Assembly: GCF_002849605.1 (NCBI RefSeq)
Contig: NZ_NPIB01000033.1
Span: 1 to 47,096, forward strand
Direction of reading: 5' to 3'
Source: Photobacterium carnosum
GTDB lineage: Bacteria; Pseudomonadota; Gammaproteobacteria; Enterobacterales; Vibrionaceae
Length of the DNA stretch: 47,096 nt
The notes below the pieces were generated by a model. The model did not search any database. It saw only the letters and a list, made by a program, of their open reading frames with translations, and was not told where the DNA came from. The position numbers were made by a program, and so were the translations under genes. This document shows positions 17,385-26,258 of this stretch, one piece after another (positions within the stretch are counted from its first letter, which is position 1; each line of letters starts with the position of its first letter).

Positions 17385-19589
17385 TCACTTGAGACTTAGA
17401 GTACGCCATTTATTAGCAATGCTTTGTGCTGTTTGCTGGTTAGTAAACAAGATATTAAGATTGATTGTATCTCTTTCTGTGTCTTGTTTGCTTTCTAATA
17501 ATATAGTGCCATCTTTTTGATTTACTTCAAGAATATTGTATGTTGTATAATCTAAAGTAATTTCCCCGGAATCAGACATATTCTCATTAGTAAGAGTTAC
17601 TGATTGGACATTGATATTATCGGGGTAACTTTCTAAATAATAATAAGTATTATCTTGAAATTGTTCTTTTTGAAGATCTTTAGCTATTTGGTTGTTAATT
17701 GGGTGTGTTAACCAAATATCAAGTGGGCCTTTTTGCTCGGTTGGATCACCTGCAAGAATGATATTTGACGATGAGTAAAAAATATTAAATGTTTGGTTTT
17801 CTTTTGGGATGTTAATGCTATTAGATTTATCCACATTAAAAGTATAAATACCACCGAACTCAGGATCTTTGATATTTATGTGGCTACCATCAACAATTTT
17901 TGCAATTATTGGTTTTGAGCTTTCTTCTACAAGATATGAGGTCATATACCATTTTTTACCATCAATAAAATCTTTTTTGATACTCTCTGGCGTTATTACA
18001 TAAGGTGCATCTGGCTTCAGAGGCTCAGGTTTTACACCTTTTGCAATATTGAACGTAATAGTTGCTTCCGCACTTTGAGCATTGATACCATCATTGGCTG
18101 AAATGGTTAACGTCATTTCGTCTGCATTGATTGGAGTGCCAGATAAGATCAGGTCGCTATTTTGCTGTGTTACCGTAATACCGTTGCTCGTATTTGTCTT
18201 TGTAGATTTAAATGTAGGAGTAATTGTTAATGAGTCGCCATCAGTATCGCTAAATAAAGATGATACAGGGTAAGTCACATCACCGATCGGCTCACCTTGT
18301 GTTAACTGTAAGCTATCAGCATCATTTTGAAGTTCTGTTTGTCCTGCTTTGATCAACGTTGGTGCAGCATTAGGTGTAACAGCGGTAACTTTTAATGTAA
18401 TAATGGCTTTTGCACTTTGAGCGTTAACACCATCATTGGCTGAAATGGTTAACGTCATTTCGTCTGCATTGGTTGGTGTGCCTGATAATATAAGCTGATT
18501 ACCTTTTTGTGTTACCGTAATACCGTTGCTCGTATTTGTCTTTGTAGATTTAAATGTAGGAGTAATTGTTAATTGATCGCCATCAATATCGTTGAATAAA
18601 TCGGAAATAGTATAAGTCACATCATCACCGATCGACTCACCTTGGGTTAGCTTTAAGCTATCAGTATCATTTTGAAGTTCTGTTTGTCCTGCTTTGATCA
18701 CTGTTGGTGCTGTATTAGGTACAACAGGAGTAATTTCAAATGTCAGCGTTGCTGGCTCACTGAGTGCGCCGTTATTGTTAGCAATAACTTCTATTGTGAA
18801 CGCGCCTGCTTGAGTGATTGCACCTTCAATTGTATTGCCTTTATTGGTTAACCCTTGTGGCATACCTTTTACATGGTATGTTAATACCGAGCTATCACCA
18901 TCAAGGGTAAATAGAGTCGTTAGATCAATTGGTTGGATTTTATCTTCAATCTTTAAAACTTGCGGCTTGATTGTTTTTGCATCTTGACTTAGTTGCGGTT
19001 GTTCGATGTTTTCAGTTGAACCCCCCTCTTGAATTACAGGCACCGATGTATCTGATACATCCATCGCTTTATTTACTAAGTCTGCAATATCAACACTATT
19101 GTACTTAACTGATGTTTCTTCTAGCGCATTAATAATTTTTTCTAAGATTGGGTTTTTATTTGGGTTTCCAAAAATATTAATGTTTGGATATTTATTAGTA
19201 AATTCAGAAAAATTGTCTTTAACAGTATTTTTAGCATCAGTAACCGTTAGATTTTTATTATTTTTCATCGCATTAACAACTAATGTTGTTATTGGTGTTA
19301 CAAATGTTGATGTTGCTGGCGCGGAAAAAGTATGTCCATCTGTTTCGACAATAATCGTTTTATTTTTATCTTGCGCGGTAATAACGAGTTGACCAATACC
19401 ATCATTATTTGTCATAACGCCATTGTTATCACATGCAATAGGATTGCTTGTCAGGCACATTTTCACATTAGGAAAGTCACTATTAATTGTTGTTGTAGAT
19501 GTTGCTGTGTCACTACTACCACTATTACAACCAGAAAGTGTCAAGACTGAAAGAAGTGCGGTTGCGAGGATAGATTTCTTGAATTGCAT
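17385..19589 (-). CDS. Large lipoprotein with cadherin/Ig-like repeats
   Basis: This 734-residue protein has a lipoprotein signal peptide (LTLSGC, lipidated Cys21). A Thr/Ser-rich linker and an alpha/beta region (to about 200) follow. After a beta-rich segment with a Ca-binding-like DGDSSVLTYHV motif come two tandem repeats of about 114 residues, each beginning APT(V/L)IKAGQTELQND and holding D(I/T)DGD(Q/S)LTITPTF. The C-terminal 200 residues are unrecognised. The repeats resemble cadherin- or Ig-like surface domains, so adhesion or cell-surface exposure is a reasonable guess, nothing firmer. The gene sits alone between two copies of a permease 3'-end remnant, which suggests local duplication or insertion. 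Confidence 0.85.
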   Translation of the reverse strand: MQFKKSILATALLSVLTLSGCNSGSSDTATSTTTINSDFPNVKMCLTSNPIACDNNGVMTNNDGIGQLVITAQDKNKTIIVETDGHTFSAPATSTFVTPITTLVVNAMKNNKNLTVTDAKNTVKDNFSEFTNKYPNINIFGNPNKNPILEKIINALEETSVKYNSVDIADLVNKAMDVSDTSVPVIQEGGSTENIEQPQLSQDAKTIKPQVLKIEDKIQPIDLTTLFTLDGDSSVLTYHVKGMPQGLTNKGNTIEGAITQAGAFTIEVIANNNGALSEPATLTFEITPVVPNTAPTVIKAGQTELQNDTDSLKLTQGESIGDDVTYTISDLFNDIDGDQLTITPTFKSTKTNTSNGITVTQKGNQLILSGTPTNADEMTLTISANDGVNAQSAKAIITLKVTAVTPNAAPTLIKAGQTELQNDADSLQLTQGEPIGDVTYPVSSLFSDTDGDSLTITPTFKSTKTNTSNGITVTQQNSDLILSGTPINADEMTLTISANDGINAQSAEATITFNIAKGVKPEPLKPDAPYVITPESIKKDFIDGKKWYMTSYLVEESSKPIIAKIVDGSHINIKDPEFGGIYTFNVDKSNSINIPKENQTFNIFYSSSNIILAGDPTEQKGPLDIWLTHPINNQIAKDLQKEQFQDNTYYYLESYPDNINVQSVTLTNENMSDSGEITLDYTTYNILEVNQKDGTILLESKQDTERDTINLNILFTNQQTAQSIANKWRTLSLK
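18060..18710 (-). repeat. Two tandem ~342-bp repeats inside the lipoprotein gene
   Basis: The segment beginning near 18060 recurs 342 bp (114 codons) further on near 18402, with long identical stretches such as the one holding CATCATTGGCTGAAATGG. High DNA identity implies recent duplication or ongoing recombination within the gene. Confidence 0.85.
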
Positions 19590-19906
19590 TATTATGCCTA
19601 TTTAGTATATATATATGCGTTGAATTTTAGATATTTTCGCAAATAAAACAAACCTATTGCATACTAAATTTGATTTGTATCAAGTTATATATTCTGTAGG
19701 TGAATGGTTTGTATTAGTAGTATTAAAATGTGTTCAATTTATATAGATGTAATGATAATAATTATATAAATTAATTGCTTACTTACTAATAGATGTTGAT
19801 AGCGCTGAGGATGTACAGTTATGTTTTTTAATCATAATGATTGCTCTTATTGGCTCTGTAGAGTGTTGGCTGTGTTCTCTAATAAGCACGTGCTTCTATT
19901 TATTAG
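19590..19906. other. AT-rich gap upstream of the lipoprotein gene
   Basis: Very AT-rich sequence (including TATATATATATGCG at 19605-19618) presumably holds the leftward promoter of the lipoprotein gene. No gene, hairpin or confident promoter boxes were found. Confidence 0.4.
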
Positions 19907-20071
19907 CCATCGTTAGGCTCACTGATCAGCATTGGCTTTAACTATATTTTCTCTGGCTCATGGTGGATCACCGCGTTCACTGGAATAGTACTAATTACCT
20001 TAGTGTTAGTGATTAACTGGCTAGGTGATTGGTTTCAGAATGTATTTAACCCTAAGATTTATAAAGGTTAG
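19907..20071 (+). pseudogene. ABC peptide-permease 3'-end remnant, copy B
   Basis: A 54-codon open stretch preceded by a stop codon reads PSLGSLISIGFNYIFSGSWW and, further on, LVINWLGDWFQNVFNPK with a stop at 20069-20071. This matches the last transmembrane region and tail of DppC/SapC-type permeases. The start and first 80 percent of such a gene are missing. The last 22 codons and the downstream terminator are close to copy A at 17233-17354. Confidence 0.75.
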
Positions 20072-20102
20072 GTCTGTGTGGTTATCAAGTGAGTAAATGA
20101 AG

Positions 20103-20128
20103 AAAGGCGACCGTGTGGTCGCCTTTTT
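20103..20128. terminator. Terminator between permease remnant B and the yjiH-like gene
   Basis: The hairpin is identical to the one at 17330-17354 but has five T. It lies 22 bases past the yjiH-like stop codon, so it can act in both directions. Confidence 0.88.
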
Positions 20129-20149
20129 GGTATTTATTAACCGTATAAT

Positions 20150-21514
20150 TTAGAAAATCAAATGTGCCATTAGCGCAATTACTGGCAGAGTGACTAAGGT
20201 ACGCAGAATGAAGATCACAAACAACTCCCATGCTTTAACGGGGACTTTACTACCAATGAGTAGTGCGCCAATCTCAGACATATAAATCAATTGGGTGACT
20301 GACATCGCGGCAATAATAAAGCGGGTCATATCACTTTGAATGGTTGATGCCAAAATTGATGGCAAGAACATATCAGCAAACCCGACGACGATTGTTTTTG
20401 ATGCTGCTTCTGCTTCTGGAATATGTAGCAATTCAAGGAATGGAATAAATGGCATTCCTAGGTAATCAAAAATAGGGGTGTTTTCAGCGATCACTAATGC
20501 GATGGTACCAATTGCCATCACAACCGGCAGCACGCCAAACACCATATCAACCGCGTTTTTAATACCATCAAGCAGAATTGCAGGTAAGCTTTTTACTTCA
20601 GCTGCTTTTTTTAGTGCTTGCTCTAGTCCGTACGAGAAAATGTTATGACCTTCAGGAACCGTTTCATCATGTGATGATTCAGTGGTGCCATTAATATAGA
20701 TATTTTTCTTACGTGATAACGGTGGTAAGCGTGGCACGATAATCGCGGCAACTAAACCCGCTAAACAGATGGTTAAGTAAAACGGGACAAACATATGCTC
20801 TAAATTAACTTGAGCAATGACCACTAAGCTGAAAGTAATCGATACTGCTGAGAATGTTGTTCCAATAACCGCGGCCTCACGCTGGGTGTACATGCCTGAT
20901 TCATATTGCTTACTGGTCAGTAATACGCCAACAGAGCCATCACCTAACCATGAAGCAATACAGTTAACAGATGAACGACCAGGTAGCCCAAAAATAGGGC
21001 GCATGATCCGAGTAAATAAAGTACCAAAGAATTCGAGTAAGCCAAAATTAAGCAGTAGTGGTAATAATAATCCCGCAAAAATAAATACTGAAAACAATAC
21101 TGGCAATAAATCATTTAAGACTAAGCCACCGGTGGCATCGTTACGGAACATTACCGGGCCAAGGCTAAAGTAGGTCATCACCGCAAAGATAGCGCCAAGT
21201 TGTTGCACAATAAACCACATGGGAGATGGGTTTAATATACCATTGACGAAGCTATTACGGATGATAAATCCGGGTTTAAACAGTTTAGTGATAATAGACA
21301 TTATAGCAGTGAAGCTAATAATAGCCGTCACAATGGATGTTAGCGAATTTTCAAAATGGCTTTGAATAGTTTTGGCTAATACTGCAATGGGAATAGTGAT
21401 ATCACCATCAAAGTTAATTGGTGCCATAAATAAAAATACCCCCATTAATGATGGGATGATAAACATTAACCAATTATGGATATTTTTAGGTGGTGTTACT
21501 GCTTGTTGATGCAT
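20150..21514 (-). CDS. YjiH-family membrane protein (nucleoside-recognition GATE domain)
   Basis: This 454-residue inner-membrane protein has about ten predicted hydrophobic segments. It shows features of the YjiH/GATE family: a conserved GRSSVNCIASWLGDGSVGVLLT block near residues 180-200, and a second half (about 315-454) with GVLPVVMAIGTIAL and SEIGALLIGSKVP. The family is thought to transport or gate small solutes, but its substrate is not established. A 5' leader and 558 bp of non-coding DNA separate it from the divergent cupin gene. Confidence 0.85.
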   Translation of the reverse strand: MHQQAVTPPKNIHNWLMFIIPSLMGVFLFMAPINFDGDITIPIAVLAKTIQSHFENSLTSIVTAIISFTAIMSIITKLFKPGFIIRNSFVNGILNPSPMWFIVQQLGAIFAVMTYFSLGPVMFRNDATGGLVLNDLLPVLFSVFIFAGLLLPLLLNFGLLEFFGTLFTRIMRPIFGLPGRSSVNCIASWLGDGSVGVLLTSKQYESGMYTQREAAVIGTTFSAVSITFSLVVIAQVNLEHMFVPFYLTICLAGLVAAIIVPRLPPLSRKKNIYINGTTESSHDETVPEGHNIFSYGLEQALKKAAEVKSLPAILLDGIKNAVDMVFGVLPVVMAIGTIALVIAENTPIFDYLGMPFIPFLELLHIPEAEAASKTIVVGFADMFLPSILASTIQSDMTRFIIAAMSVTQLIYMSEIGALLIGSKVPVKAWELFVIFILRTLVTLPVIALMAHLIF

Positions 21515-22072
21515 ATTTTTATATAACCTACTGGTAGAAACGGCCGAATTAATGGGGGTATCCCCGAGGTCTTGTTAGAATAACTATTCATTGTTATCCC
21601 ATAAATAAGAATTTGAAGACTACCGTTTTTATTGAATAGATGGAATAGTCAGTAACGAAAAAATTGGTTATTTATGCTGTTTTTTAAGTTTTTTATTCGA
21701 ACTAAGCGTTTTTTCTACTTGAAGCATATAGTGTCTACATACTATTAAAAATAAAATACTTATTTATAGTGTCAGAGCGTTATTACTCGCATATTGTTAC
21801 CGTATGGTAATAGTCTTTATATTTTTAAGCTATTGTTGATTTTTTGTGATCCGTTAGACTCCATCACACCAGAAAGCATCACCCAAGATGATGCCTAATT
21901 AAATAAATATTTGGTTGAGGTTATGAGAATAACTTAGCGAGTACCGACATTTATTTATGTGACTTCTAAATCCAATAATAGATCGTATTACTATCAAGGT
22001 AATACGATCACAAATACTCAATAAGATGAAAGTATTAACTTTGGTCTTATATATGAAAATAAGGATCTACCA
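21515..22072. other. 558-bp intergenic region with dyads
   Basis: No coding sequence is seen in this gap between divergent genes. It contains a GGGGG-TAT-CCCC element near 21558, a short dyad TTACC-GTAT-GGTAA (21797-21810) and a perfect 11-bp hairpin at 21981-22009. The size and dyads suggest regulated promoters, possibly a structured leader for the cupin gene. Confidence 0.5.
21981..22009. promoter_or_regulatory. Perfect 11-bp inverted repeat upstream of the cupin gene
   Basis: GATCGTATTAC and GTAATACGATC are separated by TATCAAG and lie 64 bp before the cupin start. There is no T run, so a regulator operator or leader stem-loop fits better than a terminator. Confidence 0.5.
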
Positions 22073-22465
22073 ATGACAACATTAACAACTAAGCCAGGTA
22101 TTACACTGATTAAATCAGGTACTTTTAAACTTAATGATTTAAGTAAATTACTTGAAGTTGAAGGCTTAAAAAGTGACATGGCTGAAGTTGCTGTAACTAC
22201 TAACAGTAATGCACTAACGATTGGTCACTTCACCATGTCTCCTGGTGTTGAATTTGAATACTTTTATGATTCTGTTGAGTACAAAGTGATCACTAAAGGT
22301 AAAATTGTGGTTCGTGATGAAGCGGGTACTAAATATGTTGCTGAAGTTGGCGATGTTATTTTATTTAGCCCTGATGTTAAGGTTATCTTTGATGCTGAGA
22401 GTGATGGTGAAGCTATCTATACTGCACATCGCCCAGCGGCTGCAGATTTCGCACCTGCAAAATAA
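22073..22465 (+). CDS. EutQ-like cupin protein
   Basis: This 130-residue single-domain cupin resembles the C-terminal half of EutQ. The first cupin motif region is SPGVEFEYFYDSVEYKVITKG and the second is VAEVGDVILFSPDVKVIF. The acidic and tyrosine residues replace the usual metal-binding histidines, as in EutQ-type cupins, so metal binding is doubtful. No ethanolamine-utilisation genes are nearby, so its function is open. AAGGA lies about 7 bases before the ATG, and a strong terminator follows, so it is a single-gene unit. Confidence 0.8.
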   Translation: MTTLTTKPGITLIKSGTFKLNDLSKLLEVEGLKSDMAEVAVTTNSNALTIGHFTMSPGVEFEYFYDSVEYKVITKGKIVVRDEAGTKYVAEVGDVILFSPDVKVIFDAESDGEAIYTAHRPAAADFAPAK

Positions 22466-22493
22466 AAGATATAATATTTAGTTTTTATAAATT

Positions 22494-22523
22494 AAAGCCT
22501 TAACTTATTGTTAAGGCTTTTTT
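22494..22523 (+). terminator. Terminator of the cupin gene
   Basis: A 10-bp perfect stem AAAGCCTTAA/TTAAGGCTTT with a 7-base loop and T run. Confidence 0.92.
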
Positions 22524-22545
22524 ATGATTTTAAAATATAACTATT

Positions 22546-22561
22546 ACTGTTTGGTAACAGT
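22546..22561. promoter_or_regulatory. Dyad upstream of the His-tail protein gene
   Basis: ACTGTT-TGGT-AACAGT is a perfect 16-bp dyad, 122 bp before the start of the next gene. The half-site ATTACTGTT is also present in the acrA upstream repeat at 13241. A shared regulator is speculative. Confidence 0.35.
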
Positions 22562-22682
22562 GTTTTTGATTTTGATAGTATTGTTAATCACAAGGTAATG
22601 GTTAGAATAGATCTATATCATAAATGCTTGTTAATTTCGTATAGACTGAAATGATTGAGCTTAAATAACGATGAGGTACACC

Positions 22683-23273
22683 ATGGCAGTACATTCAAAT
22701 CAGCAATTTCATGTCGGTCAGATCATTGATGAACATCCGTTTGTTGCTGGTGATGGCGCAGTTATTGAGATGTTCCGTAATGATATGAGTAATATCGTTT
22801 TTATTGGCTTAACGGGCATCACAGCAGAAGAACAACAAATGATGGCAGAAGCCACTGCAGAGTTTGGTTTGATGAAAACTGATAATGGTGGTTGCTTGGT
22901 TGTCTTTAAATTAGCTGAGCTAGCGTTTGATATTCAGTTTAATGCCGCAGCTATCCCAAGTGAGTATTTTCAACAGCCAACAACATCAACATTGGCATTA
23001 TCAATGATGGCACTTGATACTGCTAACAATGAACTTAAAGTGATCCGTGAGTTGTCGTTACCAGAAGCTGTGACTCAACAGATGATTGACGTCATGCAAG
23101 CTCAACGTGCAATTGAAGACCCAATGGCCGTTAACGCTGAGAACATGCATTTATTAAATACTGTTAGTACTGAAGAGTTATTAACTAAAATTACCTTAAC
23201 CCCCATTCAAACGGTGATTGCGCCAAGCTGTAGCTGTGGTCATAACCATGAAGATGGTCATCATCATCATTAG
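22683..23273 (+). CDS. Unknown protein with Cys/His-rich C-terminal tail
   Basis: I do not recognise the family of this 196-residue soluble protein. No signal peptide or membrane segment is visible. The last 14 residues, CSCGHNHEDGHHHH, form a metal-binding-like tail such as seen in nickel, zinc or copper chaperones. The middle is alpha/beta with an acidic, Met-rich character. I chose the ATG at 22683 because GAGGT lies 5 bases upstream; the earlier in-frame ATG at 22671 overlaps that site. It is flanked by terminators, so it is transcribed alone. Confidence 0.8.
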   Translation: MAVHSNQQFHVGQIIDEHPFVAGDGAVIEMFRNDMSNIVFIGLTGITAEEQQMMAEATAEFGLMKTDNGGCLVVFKLAELAFDIQFNAAAIPSEYFQQPTTSTLALSMMALDTANNELKVIRELSLPEAVTQQMIDVMQAQRAIEDPMAVNAENMHLLNTVSTEELLTKITLTPIQTVIAPSCSCGHNHEDGHHHH

Positions 23274-23297
23274 TTAGCTTGATAAAACTCAAAACAA

Positions 23298-23327
23298 AGA
23301 CACTGCTTTTAAGCGGTGTTTTTTTAT
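23298..23327 (+). terminator. Terminator of the His-tail protein gene
   Basis: The stem ACACTGCTT/AAGCGGTGT with one T-G pair is followed by seven T. Confidence 0.88.
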
Positions 23328-23465
23328 CTTAATAATTAAACCGCAGTGAAAACATGGAAATTAAGTTGTCGGTACTAACTGTGTTTCATATGAATTTTTG
23401 ATATAATATATTATAGGGTGATACTCTTCAGGATTGTTATAAGATATAAAGGATGTTTTTAAAAG

Positions 23466-24383
23466 ATGTTTAAATTGTACCAATTACTAAAAAAGCACAA
23501 AAAAAAACTTTCAACGTATAATCGTACAAAGGGAGTTCTTATTATTACACTATTTTTATGTGTTTTTTCTAATATATGCATTAGTATGATTTTATTTTCT
23601 GATATAAAAATCCCGCATGAGAATAATATATTGTATAAATATTCATTTGATATACTAAATTTAGTATTTATATTAATTTCTTTTATATTACTTCAATGGA
23701 CTAATTTTTTAGTTAAAGAAGCATATATAATTTTGAGTATTGGTTTGTTTTTATGGGGCGGTTCTTTATTAGCTACTGTTTATAATGATGTTAGTATACA
23801 ACCAATATGGGTTTCACTATGGATATATAATGTATTTAAAACAATAGGTATATTATTATTAATAACCGGAATAATTATTTCAATAAAAAAAACAAATAAA
23901 CAATGTAATTATTTTAAGATGCTTGCAACAATTGATGATTTAACTGAACTTCCTAACCGTAGATATTTCTATGACGAATTAAGAAAGCATGAAAATAAGA
24001 TGCTTTTATTTATTATGATTGATATTGATAATTTTAAAAAAATCAATGATAAATATGGACATGAAGAAGGTGATAGAATTTTACATTGTTTTGGGAAGGT
24101 TTTATTAAATTATAAATATGAAAATATATTTTCTGCACGATTAGGTGGTGATGAATTTTCAGCATTCATTATCAGTAATGATAAACAAGAGGCTGTTATT
24201 TTTGCGGAGTATCTTTTAAATGAGATAAAAGAAATTATAGTTAGAGATGAAAATTATATGACACTGAGTATAGGTATGGCATATAAATCACCCGTTGAAT
24301 CAAATAAAGTAGGATTACAAAGAGCAGATAAAGCACTATATAAAGCTAAAAGTAACAATATAAATCGATTTGAATGGGAATAA
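23466..24383 (+). CDS. Membrane diguanylate cyclase (GGDEF)
   Basis: This 305-residue protein has about four transmembrane helices (roughly 23-44, 62-78, 84-104, 122-141) followed by a GGDEF domain (about 150-305). The DDLTELPNRR block is at 157-166 and the active-site GGDEF motif at 227-231, so synthesis of c-di-GMP is expected. The RxxD inhibitory site normally five residues before GGDEF is absent (YENI there), so product inhibition by that route is unlikely. It is convergent with an EAL protein gene. Both are far more AT-rich than their neighbours, which suggests acquisition. Confidence 0.92.
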   Translation: MFKLYQLLKKHKKKLSTYNRTKGVLIITLFLCVFSNICISMILFSDIKIPHENNILYKYSFDILNLVFILISFILLQWTNFLVKEAYIILSIGLFLWGGSLLATVYNDVSIQPIWVSLWIYNVFKTIGILLLITGIIISIKKTNKQCNYFKMLATIDDLTELPNRRYFYDELRKHENKMLLFIMIDIDNFKKINDKYGHEEGDRILHCFGKVLLNYKYENIFSARLGGDEFSAFIISNDKQEAVIFAEYLLNEIKEIIVRDENYMTLSIGMAYKSPVESNKVGLQRADKALYKAKSNNINRFEWE

Positions 24384-24465
24384 TTTAGCTGTGTTTTATT
24401 TTTAGATAAACAACATGACATGATATAAAAATAAATATAGATAGTACTTTTAATTATAAATGTTA

Positions 24466-25920
24466 TTATTTGTATAGATGTGGTTCACTAACAGTTCTAT
24501 TTATAAACTCACTTGAATTACAAGGAGTTGAATAATAAAACCCTTGGCACAAATCAATATTTAAGCTATTTATTTTTTCTAATTCTGATATCGTTTCGAT
24601 GCCCTCTGCAACAATCATTAAATTCAAAGAATTACCTAAAATAGCCAAAGTTTCAAGCATATTACTTTTTGACACGGCAAATTTATCTGATATAAAACAT
24701 CGATCTATTTTCATTATATCAAAAGGTAATTCTTGTATGGTTATTAGATTGGAATATCCAGTACCTACGTCATCAATAGAGAGTAATACTGATTCTTTTT
24801 TTAATTGATGCATTATTTTATTTATTTCATTTAGATAAATAAAATTATTTTCGCTTTCGGTTAATTCAATGATAATTCGATTTTTTACCATTGGATTTTC
24901 TTTAATGAAACTGATGATTTTAGTCATAAATATTTCATCAAGAAGCATTGTGACGGTAAAGTTGAAACTTAGCATAAAGTCTTTATTTATATTTGATTTT
25001 TTTATAGTAGCAAATGATTTTTTTATTAAAGTGAAAGTGACTTCTTTTATATCATTAGTTTTTTCTAGGTCAGAAATAAATTCAGATGGTGGGATGATAA
25101 GTCCATTTGAATGCCATCGACATAATACTTCAGCTGCAATAAATTTCTTTTGTTTAGCAGAATATATTGATTGATAAAAAGGTACAAATTCATTATTAAT
25201 GACAGCTTTTTTCATTTTTCTATTTAAAACTCTTTTACTATCAAAAAATGAGGTTAGTAGAAATGAAATTGTATATATACATAGTAATGACAGAATGAAA
25301 CTACTAAATAATAATGAGATGAATTTATTTAATGTTAATCCGCTAGTAATGACTAAATGTAAGTGTTTTATATTATTGGTTAAACTATAGTATAAAAAAG
25401 ACATAGGAGATTTGTCATTATTGTCTTTGACTTGATAATTTGTTATTGCGTTGTGACTAAAATCGTTTAATAATTTGGAATAGAAATTTATTATATAATA
25501 ACCATTATCATATTTAAAAATATAAATTAGATTATTTTTATTATAAGGGTCAGTGAAAAATTTAACAGGAAGATTTTTGTTTATCACATCTTTTATATAA
25601 TTAGGAATTGTATTACTAATACTACCATTATTACCATAATAATATTTCCCGTTTTTTATATATGAAATCCCCATTATTTCTGGATGTTTTCTGTCAATTA
25701 AATCTAAAATTCGTTCATTTTCTTCATCATTATTGGCTTGTAGATTGTCTAGATGCTCAATATGTTGCTTAGGTTTATATATAACATTATCTAATAATGC
25801 TTCAATTGTAGCTATTTGTTTTTGTTCTATATAACGAATAGTAATATGACTTATTAATAAAGATAATAAAGCACTTAATAAAATAGCGATCATAAATGGA
25901 AATATTTTTTTCAGTTTCAT
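24466..25920 (-). CDS. Membrane EAL-domain c-di-GMP phosphodiesterase
   Basis: This 484-residue protein has a first transmembrane helix (6-26), a periplasmic sensor region (about 30-195), a second helix (about 200-225) and a cytoplasmic EAL domain (235-475). The signature is EVL (Glu264), an accepted variant. The other catalytic residues are present: Asn320, Glu352/Glu355 (ELTE), Asp383-Asp384 (DDVGTG), Lys404, Glu439 (AEGIE) and Gln459. It is therefore probably active, with no GGDEF partner in the same chain. The sensor region is not a recognisable PAS or CSS domain. Its stop codon is 82 bp from the stop codon of the GGDEF gene. Confidence 0.92.
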   Translation of the reverse strand: MKLKKIFPFMIAILLSALLSLLISHITIRYIEQKQIATIEALLDNVIYKPKQHIEHLDNLQANNDEENERILDLIDRKHPEIMGISYIKNGKYYYGNNGSISNTIPNYIKDVINKNLPVKFFTDPYNKNNLIYIFKYDNGYYIINFYSKLLNDFSHNAITNYQVKDNNDKSPMSFLYYSLTNNIKHLHLVITSGLTLNKFISLLFSSFILSLLCIYTISFLLTSFFDSKRVLNRKMKKAVINNEFVPFYQSIYSAKQKKFIAAEVLCRWHSNGLIIPPSEFISDLEKTNDIKEVTFTLIKKSFATIKKSNINKDFMLSFNFTVTMLLDEIFMTKIISFIKENPMVKNRIIIELTESENNFIYLNEINKIMHQLKKESVLLSIDDVGTGYSNLITIQELPFDIMKIDRCFISDKFAVSKSNMLETLAILGNSLNLMIVAEGIETISELEKINSLNIDLCQGFYYSTPCNSSEFINRTVSEPHLYK

Positions 25921-26258
25921 CTTTTCATACTACATTTGAATAATATTTTTAAATAAAGCATGATTTATCTTTATCGCCATCATTAAATATAATTTTAGGC
26001 GTATATTTACCATAACTGTATTGTTGTTACAATTAAATATTTCCATTGTAATAAATAATTAAGTACATGAAGTTAAATTAGTTATTTTTTATGAAACAAG
26101 ATTAACATTGAAATGAATATAATATGGAATTTATTTTTAATTAAATGATATATTTGTTGTTGTTATGTAAATTCACAGAATAAAAAAGCTGGTTATCAAT
26201 ATAGATATAACCAGCTTAAATTAACCCCATTAGATGTTAATGGTGGTCTAATGCATGA
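25921..26258. other. 338-bp AT-rich gap between the EAL gene and gor
   Basis: Upstream region of the leftward EAL gene and 3' region of gor. The only clear element is the gor terminator at 26182-26217. The rest is very AT-rich with no open frame or dyad I can defend. Confidence 0.5.
26182..26217 (-). terminator. Terminator of gor
   Basis: An 11-bp stem AAGCTGGTTAT/ATAACCAGCTT, 42 bases past the gor stop codon. The A run on its left gives the U tract leftward. Confidence 0.9.

Noticed and set aside
17385..19589. Lipoprotein gene as part of a prophage or IS element
   Set aside because: No transposase, integrase, phage gene or terminal inverted repeats are visible; only the permease-remnant direct repeats flank it.
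21844..21873. CRP or similar site from TTGTGATCC and CATCACACC
   Set aside because: The half-sites are separated by about 14 bases, which is too far for a CRP dimer.
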